Shown here: in pieces, positions 42,690-53,430 of the stretch
Position numbering within the stretch: position 1 is the stretch's first letter
How the letters are laid out: every line of letters starts with the position of its first letter
Source: Meconema thalassinum
Lineage: Eukaryota > Arthropoda > Insecta > Orthoptera > Tettigoniidae
Assembly (NCBI GenBank): GCA_946902985.2
Contig: OX336392.1
Span: 21,116,716-21,180,715 of the forward strand
DNA: 64,000 nucleotides
Direction of reading: 5' to 3'
Notes under the pieces: model-generated
Databases searched by the model: none
Told to the model about the DNA's origin: nothing
Seen by the model: only the letters and a program-made list of their open reading frames with translations
Made by a program: the position numbers and the translations under genes

Positions 42690-44190
42690 GTCCGTAGTTA
42701 GTAGTTAGTTAGTTATTGTTGTTTTAAGGGGCGGAACTACGAGGTCATCTGCCCCTCTTAACACAGATTAAAGAACACAAATTTTGAATTGAATTTAAAA
42801 TTTTGAGGTGGACATCTAAATTTCAAAAGACCAAAAATTAATAAAACAAAAACAAACAATTAAATAAAAAATAAAAAATTATAAAAATTAACAAAAATTA
42901 CGGAAAAAACAAAACATTATCATTCAAAAACGAACAAGTCGTTGAGTCAATGTTCACTGGAAAATTTAGATTGCTGGCCCTAACCCACTCTCACTTATAA
43001 AGCGGATAACGCGATCAGCAGCCACCGCGTCATCGGCTAATATAAGTTTGAGTGTCGTCTGCAAACCAAGGTTTCTTCGTAAGTCAGCAAGATCCACACA
43101 CTCGGTGAAAATGTGGGCCACGGTGAAAACGGCTCCACAGGTACAAAGTGGGGGGTCTTCCCTTCTCATTAGGTACGAGTGGGTGGATCTTGTATGACCT
43201 ATCCTTAGCCTACACAAAATGACGGACTCTCTCCGGGCCCGGAAGGAGCTCCGCCAAACGCGAGTAGTTCCCTTGATCGCTCTCAGTTTACTGGGCAGTG
43301 GGTCAGCTAGCCACTGACTCTCCCAAAAAGCCAGAACTTGTAGGCGTAACTGAGAGCGAATATCTCTAGCGGGTACCTCCATTGGTCGAGGTGGTAGTGA
43401 TACCGCCTCTTTTGCAGCTTGATCCGCTAACTCATTTCCCGCAATTCCCATGTGGCTTGGAAGCCACAGAAAGGTGATTCGAGTGTCAGCGTGGCACAGC
43501 CCGGCTAGTAGGTCGTGGATTCGCTGCACTAGGGGGTGTTGCGGGAAACATGTAGCAATTGACTGCAACGAACTCAAAGAGTCGGTACACACGAGAAAGT
43601 GGATTCGTGCATCCTGTAGTGCAAACTGCAGAGCTTCATAGATGGCAACGAGCTCCGCAGTAAACACACTACAGGCCTCAGGCAAAGAGATCTTGGTATT
43701 TGCACCATCAATAACGTAAGCACAACCCACCTTCTCGTCCACCTTCGAACCATCCGTGTATAGAATGCCAGCGTCCGGAAATTGGTGAACTATGCTGTGG
43801 AACTGCCTCCGGTAAACGGAGGCATCCGTGTTCACCTTAGGACCTCGGTGCAGATCTAACCGAATTTCCGGACGGAGGCACCTCGCTAGATGTCCGGATC
43901 ATACAGGGACCTACAGCCACTCCTATTTCGGTACACGAGCTATCAAGTCTAATACCAGCCGGTTGGCGTACCCCTGGTGGTTTTGGGTACCGAAGAGAGC
44001 TTGATAGGTCGGGTGTTGCGGCATTTGACGCACATTGGCAGCATATGCTAACAGCATATGTTGGCGTCTATAATTTAAAGGTGGAACACCCGATTCGACG
44101 AGTAGGCTGGGTATCGGGCTGGTCCGGAAGGCACCGGTAGCCAGTCTAACGCCACTATGGTCCGTAATAGCGAGTGTCCGCATAAGAGAG
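42690..44190 (-). pseudogene. I-like LINE (I2), RNase H end of ORF2
   Basis: Minus-strand frames 44198-43923 (SGVRLATGAFRTSPIPSLL, the region before RNase H) and 43835-42966 make up the end of ORF2. The RNase H keeps YTDGSKVDEKVG (D), TAELVAIYEAL (E), CTDSLSSLQ (D) and NELADQAAKEAV (D), followed by CTCGAVFTVAHIFTEC. The 3' end (taaaacaacaataactaac, 42700-42760 in minus orientation) matches that of LINE I1. The copy is 5' truncated near 44190, and a frameshift separates the two frames. Confidence 0.85.
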
Positions 44191-44192
44191 AA

Positions 44193-44565
44193 TAACACAA
44201 AAAGTGATAAAAATGTCCAGCATAACTCAACACATTGCTAGCGTTTCGCCCCGGCGTGACAATTGGGCTCTTCAGTTGGTAAAGACACACCTACCAAGAC
44301 GCGTAGCAGGTACACACATTGAATTCAATGCCAAAGCAAGGTTTATTGATTTTGGAAGTGGAGTCTTTGACTCCCGTGGTGCACTGGCATGCTCGTGACG
44401 TGGCCACATATGTGGCGAGGCGTCTTGCATGGCCTTCTCAGTGTGTACCTGCTACGCGTCTTGGTAGGTGTGCCTTTACCAACTGAAGAGCCCAATTGGC
44501 ACACTGGGGCGAAACGCTAGCAATGTGTTGAGTTATGCTGGACATTTTTATCACTTTTTGTGTTA
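44193..44565. mobile_element. Foldback/MITE element with 124-bp inverted arms
   Basis: Bases 44194-44317 and 44441-44564 are reverse complements with about four mismatches in 124. They begin aacacaaaaagtgataaaa and end with the complement. The 123-bp centre has its own palindromes (attgaattcaat, gccacatatgtggc). There is no coding capacity. The target duplication is not resolved, so the superfamily is unknown. Confidence 0.9.
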
Positions 44566-44628
44566 ATTATAATGGCTCAATGGACAATACTCATTTGATT
44601 CTCTTTCGAGAACATTTGATTATAAGAG

Positions 44629-44683
44629 AGATTAGTTATTGTTGTTTTAAGGGGCGAAACTACGAGGTCATCTGCCCCTAAAT
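44629..44683 (-). mobile_element. Very short 3' end of an I-like LINE
   Basis: gttattgttgttttaagggg and cgaggtcatctgccc match the 3' end of LINE I2 (42715-42760). It is flanked by agatta on both sides (within gagagattag and aaagattaat), consistent with a severely 5'-truncated insertion of about 50 bp. Confidence 0.6.
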
Positions 44684-44685
44684 AA

Positions 44686-44799
44686 GAAAGATTAATTACT
44701 AATATACTTAATAGGGGTTTGGTCACGGACCTAAAAAATTGTCCATTATGAAGTGGTGCCCGCCTCAGAGGAGTATCCGTTAAGAGAGGTTTCACTGTA
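44686..44799 (-). mobile_element. Second pogo/Tigger-type terminal repeat
   Basis: The end ccgttaagagaggtttcactg (44777-44797) followed by TA mirrors the terminus at 38474. Its inner sequence differs (a ggatactcc block rather than ggacaccc), so it may belong to a second, related copy rather than the same transposon. Confidence 0.65.
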
Positions 44800-45009
44800 G
44801 TACGCCCGTCATATACCTTGCACCCTGCCCATTAATTGGGCACAATCGTGTTGACCGACTGAAAAGCTACAAAAGACCATTTCATTTGTACAGGCAACAC
44901 TGAAAAAGAATGGCTTCAAATAACCACACAATCTATGGATCAGGCCAACGCAAAGGATTATTTGACATTTGTACACAGTTAACATGCAATATTGGCTGTT
45001 CATCCTGGC

Positions 45010-45337
45010 ACATCAGACCTGCAACGACCTACACTGTTGACCCTGCTCTACTCTGACGATGTGATGCTAGCCTCCGAGAACAAGGAAGATCTGCAGCCTC
45101 AGACCCAAGCATGAAATAATCGACTAGCACCATATGGCCTGCACCACAACAAAAGGAAAACAGAGTACACGACAACAGATACACAGGAAACATCCAAGTA
45201 GATGGGGAAGATTGCCATGGGTGACAATATTAATAATATCTTGGCTCCACTATCACTTGCAACCGTGGGATGAAAGATCACTTGAAGTTCAAAATCTATC
45301 ACACTGTCATCTGCCGTGTTACATTAGCCAACATGGT
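45010..45337 (+). pseudogene. LINE E reverse-transcriptase fragment (split host)
   Basis: The frame shows LLYSDDVMLASENKEDLQ, a YADD-type catalytic motif (SDD here), then a GLHHNKRKTEY block and a short stretch like NILAPLS for the usual YLGS region. Several stops occur. The C-terminal part appears to resume at 47815 (MDTKMLRWTLG). The 2.5 kb between appears to be a later composite insertion. Confidence 0.7.
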
Positions 45338-45350
45338 TGTCGTGTATGCA
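45338..45350. repeat. Probable target duplication around the composite insertion
   Basis: tgtcgtgtatgca here matches tgtcgtttatgca at 47815-47827 with one mismatch. It flanks everything between the two halves of LINE E. Confidence 0.55.
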
Positions 45351-45406
45351 CACACAAGTGTTTCTTTTATTGTTACTTCACATCATACAAGGACAAAATA
45401 ATAAGG
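45351..45406 (-). mobile_element. Putative 3' end of a BEL transcript copy
   Basis: In minus orientation this segment contains AATAAA (complement at 45366-45371) about 15 nt before its end at 45351. If the later SINE and LINE are removed, it directly follows the BEL integrase end at 47171-47209. The reading as a processed 3' end is inference. Confidence 0.4.
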
Positions 45407-45437
45407 TCAAAGAAAGATATATAATAATAATATACAA

Positions 45438-46841
45438 TAAGAAGAACCCTGAAACGGTTGAAAAATTCTGGAACAAACTTGAGAACATTATGAGCAAGAT
45501 TTCCCGCGACGACGTTAAAATCCTCATGGGAGATTTCAATGCTCAACTTGGCAAAGAGAAAATCTATCGAAAAATCGTCGGTAAATATTCCGCACACCAA
45601 AACACGAACACTAACGGCACGCGTCTGTTTGACATCTGTCACCAATTCAACCTTAAAAGTATGTCCACGCACTTTAGAAAATCACCGCATAAACAGAATA
45701 CACAGCGATCTCCGATCCAACATCTCGGTGAGTATCAGATTGATCACGTCGCCATTTCCTACGCCCACTACAGAACCATTCACGACGTTCAAGTCCGACG
45801 AGAGGCGAATATCGACTCGGATCACTACCTTACAAGAATCAAAGTAAAGTTCACCCCAAAGAGAGTTCACCTTCGCAAACCACATATCCCGAAATTCGAT
45901 TTAACTATGATTACAGAAACAAATATTGTAGAGGAATGGGAAAAGGAACCGGCGAATAACTGGAACGACTTTCGTAGGAAAATTATCGGACAAGCTAAAG
46001 CACTGATCCCGCTAAAAAGAAAGACAAAACATGCATGGTGGAATTCTGAGTGTGATCAAGCCATTGCCAATCGCCGAATCGCATTCCAAAAATACAACAG
46101 CAGTAGATCACCAGGAACCCTGGGACACTTCCTTGACATCCGCAAACAAACAAGACTATCAGGAAAGTCAAGCGTGATTATATCACTGAGCAACTTAAGT
46201 CCATGGAGAATGATTTCAGAAACTCCGATAGTCGGTCTTCCTACAGGACCTTCGCGAATAATATTAAGGGTTATGCACCCCCAAATTTAACCTTTAGGAA
46301 ACAGGATGGAAAACTGGCACTTACTAATCGTGAAAATTGCGATGAACTTGCACGCTACTTTTCTGGGCTCCTTAAATGTCCCGAACCACCTGAACGTTTC
46401 TTGCATACGACCTCAGAACACGTCAAGCCAGACGCTGATCCACCAACACAAGAAGAAATCACTCGCCATATCAAAAAACTCAAGAATGGAAAGACAGCAG
46501 GAGAAGACGGAATTGTCGCGGAACTGCTGAAAAATCTTGGACCACGATCACTGCAAGAAATTACACAGATCATCCAAGAAGTCTGGTGAAGTGAAAAACT
46601 CCCAGATGATAGGAAATGCGCACTCATTCACCCACTCTACAAAAAAGGAGACAGATTGGATGTGAATAACTAAAGAGGGATATCCCTCCTTTCTGTACCT
46701 TACAAAGTCTTCTCTGCTTGCCTCCTACAACGCACACAAGAACAGCTCGAGCCTTCTGGAAGGACAAGAAGAACAGCACCAGAACATAATTTGCTTAATG
46801 TGATCCTTTGGGTCTAAACAATGTAAATAAATAAATAAATA
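45438..46841 (+). pseudogene. LINE F (RTE-like) fragment: endonuclease plus RT start
   Basis: The frame from about 45440 has endonuclease motifs (LMGDFNAQLGKEK, QIDHVAISY, NIDSDHYLT), HAWWNSECDQAI, then in another frame GKTAGEDGIVAELLKNLG and RGISLLSVPYKVFS, the first RT motifs. The rest of RT is deleted and the sequence passes to an (AAAT)n tail (46824-46845). It is flanked by aataataatatacaa at 45423-45437 and 46842-46856, a 15-bp target duplication inside a SINE tail. Confidence 0.85.
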
Positions 46842-47157
46842 AATAATAATATACAACCCCTGGCACTACAGCCCCTGAAGGGCCTAGGCCTACCAAGCGA
46901 CCGCTGCCCAGCCATTTGGCCTGCAGATATTGGGGTGACGCGTGGTCAGCACATCGGATCCCCTCGGTCGTAAATCTTGGTTTTCGTGATCGGGGCGGTG
47001 CCTCACTGTCAGACAGCTACTCAATTGTCCTCACGAGGCTGAGTGCTCCCCGTTCCAGCCCTCACGTCAGTTTCTAAAATCCCTGACAGAGCCGGGAATC
47101 GAACCCGGGGCCTCCGGGCGAGAGGCAGGCGCGCTACCCCAACACCACGGAGCCGGC
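46842..47157 (-). mobile_element. tRNA-derived SINE (interrupted in its tail)
   Basis: Reading the minus strand from 47157, agccggctccgtggtgtt and tagcgcgcctgcctctcg (box A region), then gggttcgattcccggctc (box B), form a clear tRNA head. A gaggaca-type core and a caggggttgtatatt tail follow. The tail is cut by LINE F, and its remaining end lies at 45420-45437. tcaaagaaagata at 45407-45419 and 47158-47170 is its 13-bp target duplication. Confidence 0.9.
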
Positions 47158-47170
47158 TCAAAGAAAGATA

Positions 47171-47812
47171 CAAACAGAATTCAAACATATAGAAAACAGA
47201 ACAGCATCGTTAATCCTCCATGTCCTCCCCATCCTGGTCGATCTCCAATGGTATGACCAGCTGTACCGATCGAGTGATCTCCGTTCCGTCACTGAGTCGG
47301 GGGACAAGAGTCCTCGCCTTCCAGTACCAGCCAGGTCTCACTCTAAAGATGCGAGCTCGTCGCCATATATGACGTGTGGACGCAGATCGTTCTTAAGCAC
47401 GACGACATCCCCTTTCCGGCATTTCTTCGCTCTTCGGTCTGGTTGCCACACCTCGTGGAAGCTTCTTAGGGATAGAAGGTACTCCTTCTTCCACCTCTTC
47501 TAGAAGTCTTCTGGCATCTTTGCCATGAGTCTTGCTTCTTTTCTCAGATCTGTATATAAGCTAGGTTCTGGACAGTTGGGTAATGTTGTTAATCGTCCCC
47601 TGTTCATGAAGTGGCTTGGTGTCAGTACGTTGGGACCATTTTGTGTAATTGGTCTGCTGTTAATGGCGTCTTCTATTTCTACCAGTATTGTCCTCATGGT
47701 TTCCCCGTCCACTTCAGAAGTACCCGATACTTTTCTCAAACATCGTTTTGTTGTACCCACCATTCGTTTCCACCAGCCTGGTTGCGACTGCTGGCCAACT
47801 ACAACTGAGCAA
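47171..47812 (-). pseudogene. BEL/Pao integrase C-terminal fragment (second BEL family)
   Basis: The minus-strand reading starts near 47800 with WWKRMVGTTKRCLRKVSG and continues through EIEDAINSRPIT, LTPSHFMNRGRLTT, then after a UAG in place of Trp, KRWKKEYLLSLRSFHEV. The final SVQLVIPLEIDQDGEDMED reaches a stop at 47210-47212 after a frameshift. It is a different lineage from the 12.6-16.7 kb element. No LTR is attached. Confidence 0.85.
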
Positions 47813-47814
47813 AG

Positions 47815-47965
47815 TGTCGTTTATGCATCATGGACACCAAGATGTTAAGATGGACACTGGGTGACACTAAATTAGACCATGTTTCAAAAGACAACATCAG
47901 GAAGTGGTTTGGTGCTGCACCTATCCGAGATGAAATTTGCGAGGGCCATCAGCAATAGTTTGGGC
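47815..47965 (+). pseudogene. LINE E C-terminal fragment (split host, right part)
   Basis: RLCIMDTKMLRWTLGDTKLD followed by DNIRKWFGAAPI and a FGHV block is the familiar region after the RT domain in insect LINEs. It would directly follow the RT fragment at 45010-45337 once the insertion is removed. Confidence 0.7.
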
Positions 47966-49000
47966 ATGTAACTTACTGAGGGCTGAAGCCCATACAACAA
48001 TTGTAATTATTGCAAAGACTGGTTACAATCTATAAGTCGTTAACAAAAGACCAAAAGGTCGACTGTAACAACGATGGGCCGATACGTTACACAAAGACCT
48101 CAGACTCATTAATCTTCACCCAGGCACAGCCAGAGACAGAAATGTATGGAGACAGTAAACCCTGCAGCCAGGCAGGACAAATGCTGAAGAAAAGAGCATG
48201 GAATATAAGTGTATCACAGGAAACATGTACTGCTATACACATCATTTTCCTTTTGAGGTTATTTGTCAAACAGCAGTTTTGGCCTGTCATGGACTAATCA
48301 TAATGTTTGTATGTGTAAGATATTTTCCTATATAGATTTGAAGAGTATGAATAGACAATAAGATTGCTGTCTAGACTTAGACTACAAACCCCAACAGTTG
48401 AGACAAATATGTTTTCCATTTCTAGTGGGATAAACACATTTCCACCTCATAGATGTAGATTGATTGACATTGAAGTGCATTATCGGACAATAGCAGAAGT
48501 ATCTGTGACTCTTCTTGAAGATGTCAATTCACTCTGGGAAACAACCAGTTCTAGTAAATTTAAAGTACGGTACATGCAACAGTCTTTGATGAATATAGTC
48601 AAGCCTTAGTTTCATCCTTTCATCAAGGGGACAGCAAATATGGTGTTTAAGCATACAACTGTAACTTTAGTAAAATAATGCTTCATTCAATATAGGTTTG
48701 ATGGCATCACAATTTTTGTTTATTTTTATGGTTTCCCTCCACACCCATTCAGTCAGTGGTGTCAGGAGCCACTGGTGCAAGAGACCTACAGAATGCACCC
48801 TATGGCCATTCTGCTTGCATTTCTAAATAGCAAGTGTACCATACAGATAGACAACACTAATGTATATTGAATCATAGAAATGACTTTGGAGCAGATTGAT
48901 ATTTTTTGACTGTGGTAAATAGGTAGCTCAGGATTCACCTTCCGTGACCACTCTCATCTCAACAATATACATAAAGTTACTCCACAGTGTCCTCTTCATT
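47966..49000. other. No supported feature
   Basis: This is AT-rich sequence with one 81-codon frame (48364-48609, MLSRLRLQTPTVETN) that I do not recognise and would not call a gene. No element ends are seen. Confidence 0.45.
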
Positions 49001-49008
49001 TTCTTCTT

Positions 49009-49051
49009 CATCTTGCACAGTTTCCAGCCACTGACCGGGTCTGTTTGCCCT
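49009..49051 (-). mobile_element. Tiny 3' end of LINE A
   Basis: catcttgcacagtttccagc followed by cactgaccgggtctgtttg matches the complement of the last codons of LINE A3 (near 41715-41765). It is a 5'-truncated fragment of about 43 bp without its GAT tail. Confidence 0.75.
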
Positions 49052-49059
49052 CTTCATCT

Positions 49060-49140
49060 GACTCGGATATGGGTCCCAGTCATAGCGAGACCGTGGTGGG
49101 GCAAGCAGCTAAAAACACCTGCCCGCTAATTCAGGTTCAA
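49060..49140 (+). mobile_element. Possible tRNA-like SINE head fragment
   Basis: ccgtggtggggcaagcag and, 28 bp on, caggttcaaatcacga look like box A and box B of a tRNA-derived promoter. No SINE body follows, and LINE sequence begins next. Confidence 0.4.
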
Positions 49141-49740
49141 ATCACGACTTCAGTTTCAAGTCTTCATTCATTCATGTACTCAATCCGTAGATTGGTCGGC
49201 AGCAATCCTCCTCTTCCATTGTTCCCTGTCGCCAGTCAGTCTCTTCATGTCTCTGTATGAATGGACATAAACATCTGTTATGATCTGTTTGATGTATTGC
49301 AGTCTCGGTCGCCCAGTTCCTCTATTGCCCGGAATTATGCCATCTAACACAGTTACTATGAAGTTATTGTGGCGATAGATATGTCCTATGAGTTGGTCTC
49401 ATCGTTTCCGTATTGTTTTGAGAAATGCTCTCTTTTCATTAACGGTCTTGAGCACTTCGTTATTTGTCACTCTTGCGGTCCATGGAATTTTTCCTATCTG
49501 CCGCCAACACCACATTTCAAAAGCTTCAAGTCTTTGTTTATCAGCACATCCCATTGTGTAGGCTTCTGAGCCATACAAGGCTACACTCCACACATAACAT
49601 TTCATAAATTTAATCCTGGTCTCAATAGATATCTTCTTTGAAGTCAGAAGGGATGTTTTGCTGTTAAATGCAATTTTGGCTTGGGCAATTCTAGCTTGAA
49701 TATCAGTTGAACTTTATCCAGTGAAAGTAATTTTACTCCC
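49140..49740 (-). pseudogene. LINE reverse-transcriptase C-terminal fragment
   Basis: The minus-strand sequence reads ARIAQAKIAFNSKTSLLTSK, then KCYVWSVALYGSEAYTMG, KQRLEAFEMWCWRQIGKIPW and, in a second frame, a GHIYRHNNF...GRPRLQYIKQI block ending near 49150. It is the same type as the fragments at 2.3-3.0 kb. The RT catalytic core is missing. Confidence 0.8.
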
Positions 49741-49779
49741 TCAACATTATACTGTTTCTCATTCTGATTTTGGATTCAT

Positions 49780-50010
49780 ACTCCCACCATAAACCTCCAT
49801 TGTTCCAGCAAATTCACCCCTTTGCCCAAAGGTGCAGTTCCTGCAGTCAAACCTACCTCATGCCTCATGACACCACTGCATCCAGTACAAGCAAATATGA
49901 GTTGAAACTTTCTTAAACTGTATGCTAGCTTCCAAGTGAAATTAAGTAATACTACCTCCACCACATATCTATGACTTTCGCCATAATTACCATTTTTGGC
50001 CCGTATGGAA
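49780..50010. other. No recognisable feature
   Basis: This sequence lies between two LINE fragments. I see nothing further in it. Confidence 0.45.
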
Positions 50011-50011
50011 A

Positions 50012-50225
50012 TCTAGGGTGGTATGGACATGTTATGCGAAGACCAGAAAATCATGTAATGAAGAAGTGCCTTTCCATGCCTACAAAAAGAGAGAGAACGG
50101 CAGACCTCAATCATGAACATGAGGGTATGGGGCCTATCTGCTGATGATACTTTACAACGAAATGACTGGCGCCTCAGGATTAAGAAAGCCAACCCCGCGT
50201 AACAGCAAAAGGCGAGGTAGAAAAA
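50012..50225 (+). pseudogene. LINE G 3' end fragment
   Basis: GWYGHVMRRPENHVMKKCLS-like sequence is followed in another frame by MRVWGLSADDTLQRNDWRLR and a stop. This is the C-terminus of another common insect LINE family. An aaaaagaagaag run after it may be its tail. Confidence 0.7.
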
Positions 50226-50835
50226 GAAGAAGAGGCCCGTATTGAAATCTATAATTGCTAATTATGTCTTCCACTCTTCAATACAAATTTGGTTTTAACT
50301 TTTCACTTTAAATCATACGATACAAGTTTCGGCATTCCTATGCCTTCATTAGTCGTTCTTAGTTTGCTAAAATATTACATACACATTTGACAACATCCTT
50401 TTAGACTAACTAAAATCCTTTTTCATTTGTGCCCCATAACATTGTCTTCCTCATGGGAGCCCAAAACTCAATCTACTGGCAACAAGCAATTTCACACGGT
50501 AGACCATTTCCTTGAAGTTTGCCACCAGTTATCATTCTTGTGCTATCAATGAAGATGAGCAAGTCTAAAATTCCAGTCTACGTGGCATGGCGTAGCACAG
50601 AGCAGTGATAAGAGGTCTCAGGCCAGCAACAAAGGCCGAGAGACAAGAATAAGCAATCATTGGACAAGAAAGGGAGGGTAGGAACAAGAATAAATAGCAA
50701 ACACAATGACAATTAAGTGCAGACAGAGAGAGAAATAAAATGGAAAAGCACTTAGGACATCTCCACAGCTGGAGACACAATCAAAATCAAAATAATTGAT
50801 TGCACATAGGTCTATTGCCCCAGTGGCAAATATCT
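50226..50835. other. No recognisable feature
   Basis: This 0.6-kb AT-rich interval lies between LINE fragments. No ORF, RNA or repeat end is identified. Confidence 0.45.
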
Positions 50836-50837
50836 AC

Positions 50838-51602
50838 CGGTACATGTAAATACCGAACTGAACGAAAATATTCAGAAGTACGGCCTGAAAATCAGTATAG
50901 AGAAAAGCAAGACCATGGTGATGACAAGAGGGGAAAGACAAGGAAAGGGCACTGTGAAAATTGGAAATCAGAGTTTGGAAATTGTGGACACGTTCAAATA
51001 CCTAGGAAGTGAATTGATGCAAACTGGTAGGTTGGACATGGAGATTGGCAGGAGGGTACAGCAGAGCAATGCATTCTATCAAAGTGTAAGAAAACTTGTT
51101 TGGGATAAGCAAGTACCAAGGAAAAGCAAGGAGGTAATGTATAAAGTGTACTATGTTCCCATATTAACTTATGCAGCTGAGACTTGGACCCTGACGAGCA
51201 GGCAAGAGAGTAGAATCCAAGCCAGTGAAATGAAATTCCTAAGAAGTATGATAGGAAAGACAAGGAAAGACAGAGTGAGGAATGAAGATGTTAGGAAGGA
51301 AGTTGGGATGGAAAAACTAAATGAGAGAATTGAGAAGAATAAACTAAGGTGGTTTGGACATGTAAAGAGGATGGAGGAAAATAGAATACCAAGACAGATG
51401 CTGGAGGCAAAGTGCAAGGGTAAGAGAGCAAGGGGAAGACCTAGAACAAGGTGGATCGATTCAGTGAAGAACAGCGTAAGGAAAAGAAATCTGGACTGGG
51501 ACAAGATCGTGGAAGAAGAATGGTGGAAGGAAAGAGGAAAGTGGAGAAGTGCCATAAATACCCCGACCCAGCAGGAGCTGGATAAGGGGAAATGATGATG
51601 AT
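50838..51602 (+). pseudogene. LINE B1 3' part, 5' truncated
   Basis: The frame runs from ELNENIQKYGLKISIEKSKT through FKYLGSELMQTG, PILTYAAETWTL, LRWFGHVKRMEENR and RGRPRTRW to NTPTQQELDKGK, then a (GAT)n tail. It has no stops and is closely related to LINE B2 (59552-62708). The RT catalytic region is missing because of 5' truncation. Confidence 0.85.
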
Positions 51603-51634
51603 GATGATGATGACATGTCATCATCATCATCTTG
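51594..51634. repeat. GAT/ATC palindrome joining two LINE tails
   Basis: The (GAT)n tail of plus-strand LINE B1 meets the (ATC)n tail of minus-strand LINE A4 around gacatgtc, giving a near-perfect inverted repeat of about 36 bp. Confidence 0.9.
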
Positions 51635-53430
51635 AGAACTCCTTTTGTCCATCTGTCCCTTGGTCTTCCCCTTGGCCTCCTTCCCGTCATTTCAATTCCA
51701 AACATCTTCTTCGGTATCCTCTCATCTTGCATCCTCCTCACATGTCCATACCATTGTAGCCTAGATCGCTCTATTCTATTTTGCAATGGTTCCTCTCTTA
51801 CCATCTCTCTGACTCTCTCATTCCTTACTCTGTCCATTCTTGTCACTCCTACCCTACTCCTCTGGAACTTCATCTCCACTGCTCGTATTTTATTCTTGTC
51901 CCTTTCCTTCATCACCCATGTTTCTGAACCATATGTCAAAATTGGCACAAAGTAGGTCTTGTAGATGATTCCTTTACATTTTTGTGGTACATCTTTATTC
52001 CATAACATCCCCCTAACACTCTTGAAAAATCCATCTGCGCACCTTCCCCTTTCATTTATTTCCATCCTATTGCCTCCCTTTTCTTCAATTATGCTTCCCA
52101 AGTACTTGAAGCATTCTACTTTCTGCAACTGCTGTCCTCCAAGTGTTATGCCCATATCCAGTCTGTTCTTCTTCCTCGTTGTGATGACCACTTCACTCTT
52201 TTGTGCTGAGAACTTCATCCCATATGATAACACTACCTTCTCCCACTCATCTAATTGCTCTTGTACTTCTTCCTCATCCTCTCCCCATACCAGAAGGTCA
52301 TCAGCAAACAACATTGCCTTCATTTTCCTTTCCCCAATGCTATTTACCACTTTTCGTATGATTTCATCCATCACCACTATAAATAACAGGGGTGAGAGGG
52401 CACTTCCTTGTTTCAGACCACTCTCCAGTTGAAACCATTCCTTTCTCTCTCTTCCCACCTTTACACAGCTTTTGCTTCCCTCGTACATTGCTTTCACTCT
52501 TGCCACTGTCTCCTTGTTCACTGCTTTTGCTCTCATTGCTTCCCATACCTTGTTTCTATTAATAGTATCATATGCTTTCTCAATATCCAAGAAGGTCATC
52601 ACCAGATCTTTCCCATATTCATAATGGTGTTCTTGAAGCTGTCTTACTGCAAAGATGAGGTCAACTGTTGACCTTCCTGGCCTGAATCCATACTGTTCTT
52701 CCCTCAGCCCATCTTCAACTTCTGTCCGAATTCTTCTCTCCAGTACCTTCTCAAATATTTTGGCTCAGTGGCACATGAGTGTAATTCTCCTGTAGTTCTT
52801 GCATTCCTTCCTACTTCCCTTTTTAAATATGGGTATTATTATCCCTCTTTTCCAGTCCTCTGGTATTTTCTTCTCCCTCCATATCACTTTCATTACTCGA
52901 AAGAGCCACTGTGTTCCTATCACCCCTGCTGCTCTCACCATCTCCACACTCACTTCGTCTATTCCCGGTGCCTTTCCCCCTTTCATCTTCTTTAATGCTT
53001 CCTCCACTTCTTTCCATGTCAATTCCTTCTCTGAAATGTCTTGGTCACTGTCTGTTTCTTCCTCCACAATGTCCACTATTATGGTTTTAGTTGGATTTAG
53101 GAGTTCCTTGAAGTATTCTCTCCAGATAACCTTTACTTCTTCCATATTTTCGACCTCCTTTCCATTCCTGTCCACCATTCTGACATTTTCCCATGTATCT
53201 CTTCTCTTTGCCTTTATCATTCCATACAACACTTTCTTACTGCCATCACAGTCCTCCTCCATCATTTCTGTCCATTTCTCCGGCCATTTCTTTTTCTCTT
53301 CCTTCACTACTTCTCCTGCTTCTTTCTTCCGCTCTTGGTATTCTTCTCTTGTTCTGTCTGTCCTCTGTTGGAACCATTTCCTGAAAGCTTCATTTTTCTT
53401 TTTCACTGCTTCCTTAGTTCTGGGGTTCCA
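51620..53430 (-). mobile_element. LINE A4, 5' truncated, close to A2
   Basis: The minus-strand RT part of LINE A is nearly identical by eye to 25640-27530 of A2. It has AFRKWFQQRTDRTR, GKAPGIDEVSVEM, a UGA in place of Cys near 52763 (CHCAK in A2), FLDIEKAYDT, LKQGSALSPLLF, LFADDLLVWG and the C-terminus to RGRPRDRW. The 5' end stops at 53430 within the PWWN block. About 120 bp before the tail, covering the last 35-40 codons, is missing compared with A2. Confidence 0.9.

Noticed and set aside
46940..47157. Functional tRNA gene
   Set aside because: Box A and box B are clear, but the tRNA-like head is followed by a SINE body and tail and is flanked by target duplications, so it is a SINE.
51169..52602. 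A 477-codon minus-strand gene
   Set aside because: It is LINE A4 RT read through the GAT palindrome into the antisense strand of LINE B1.
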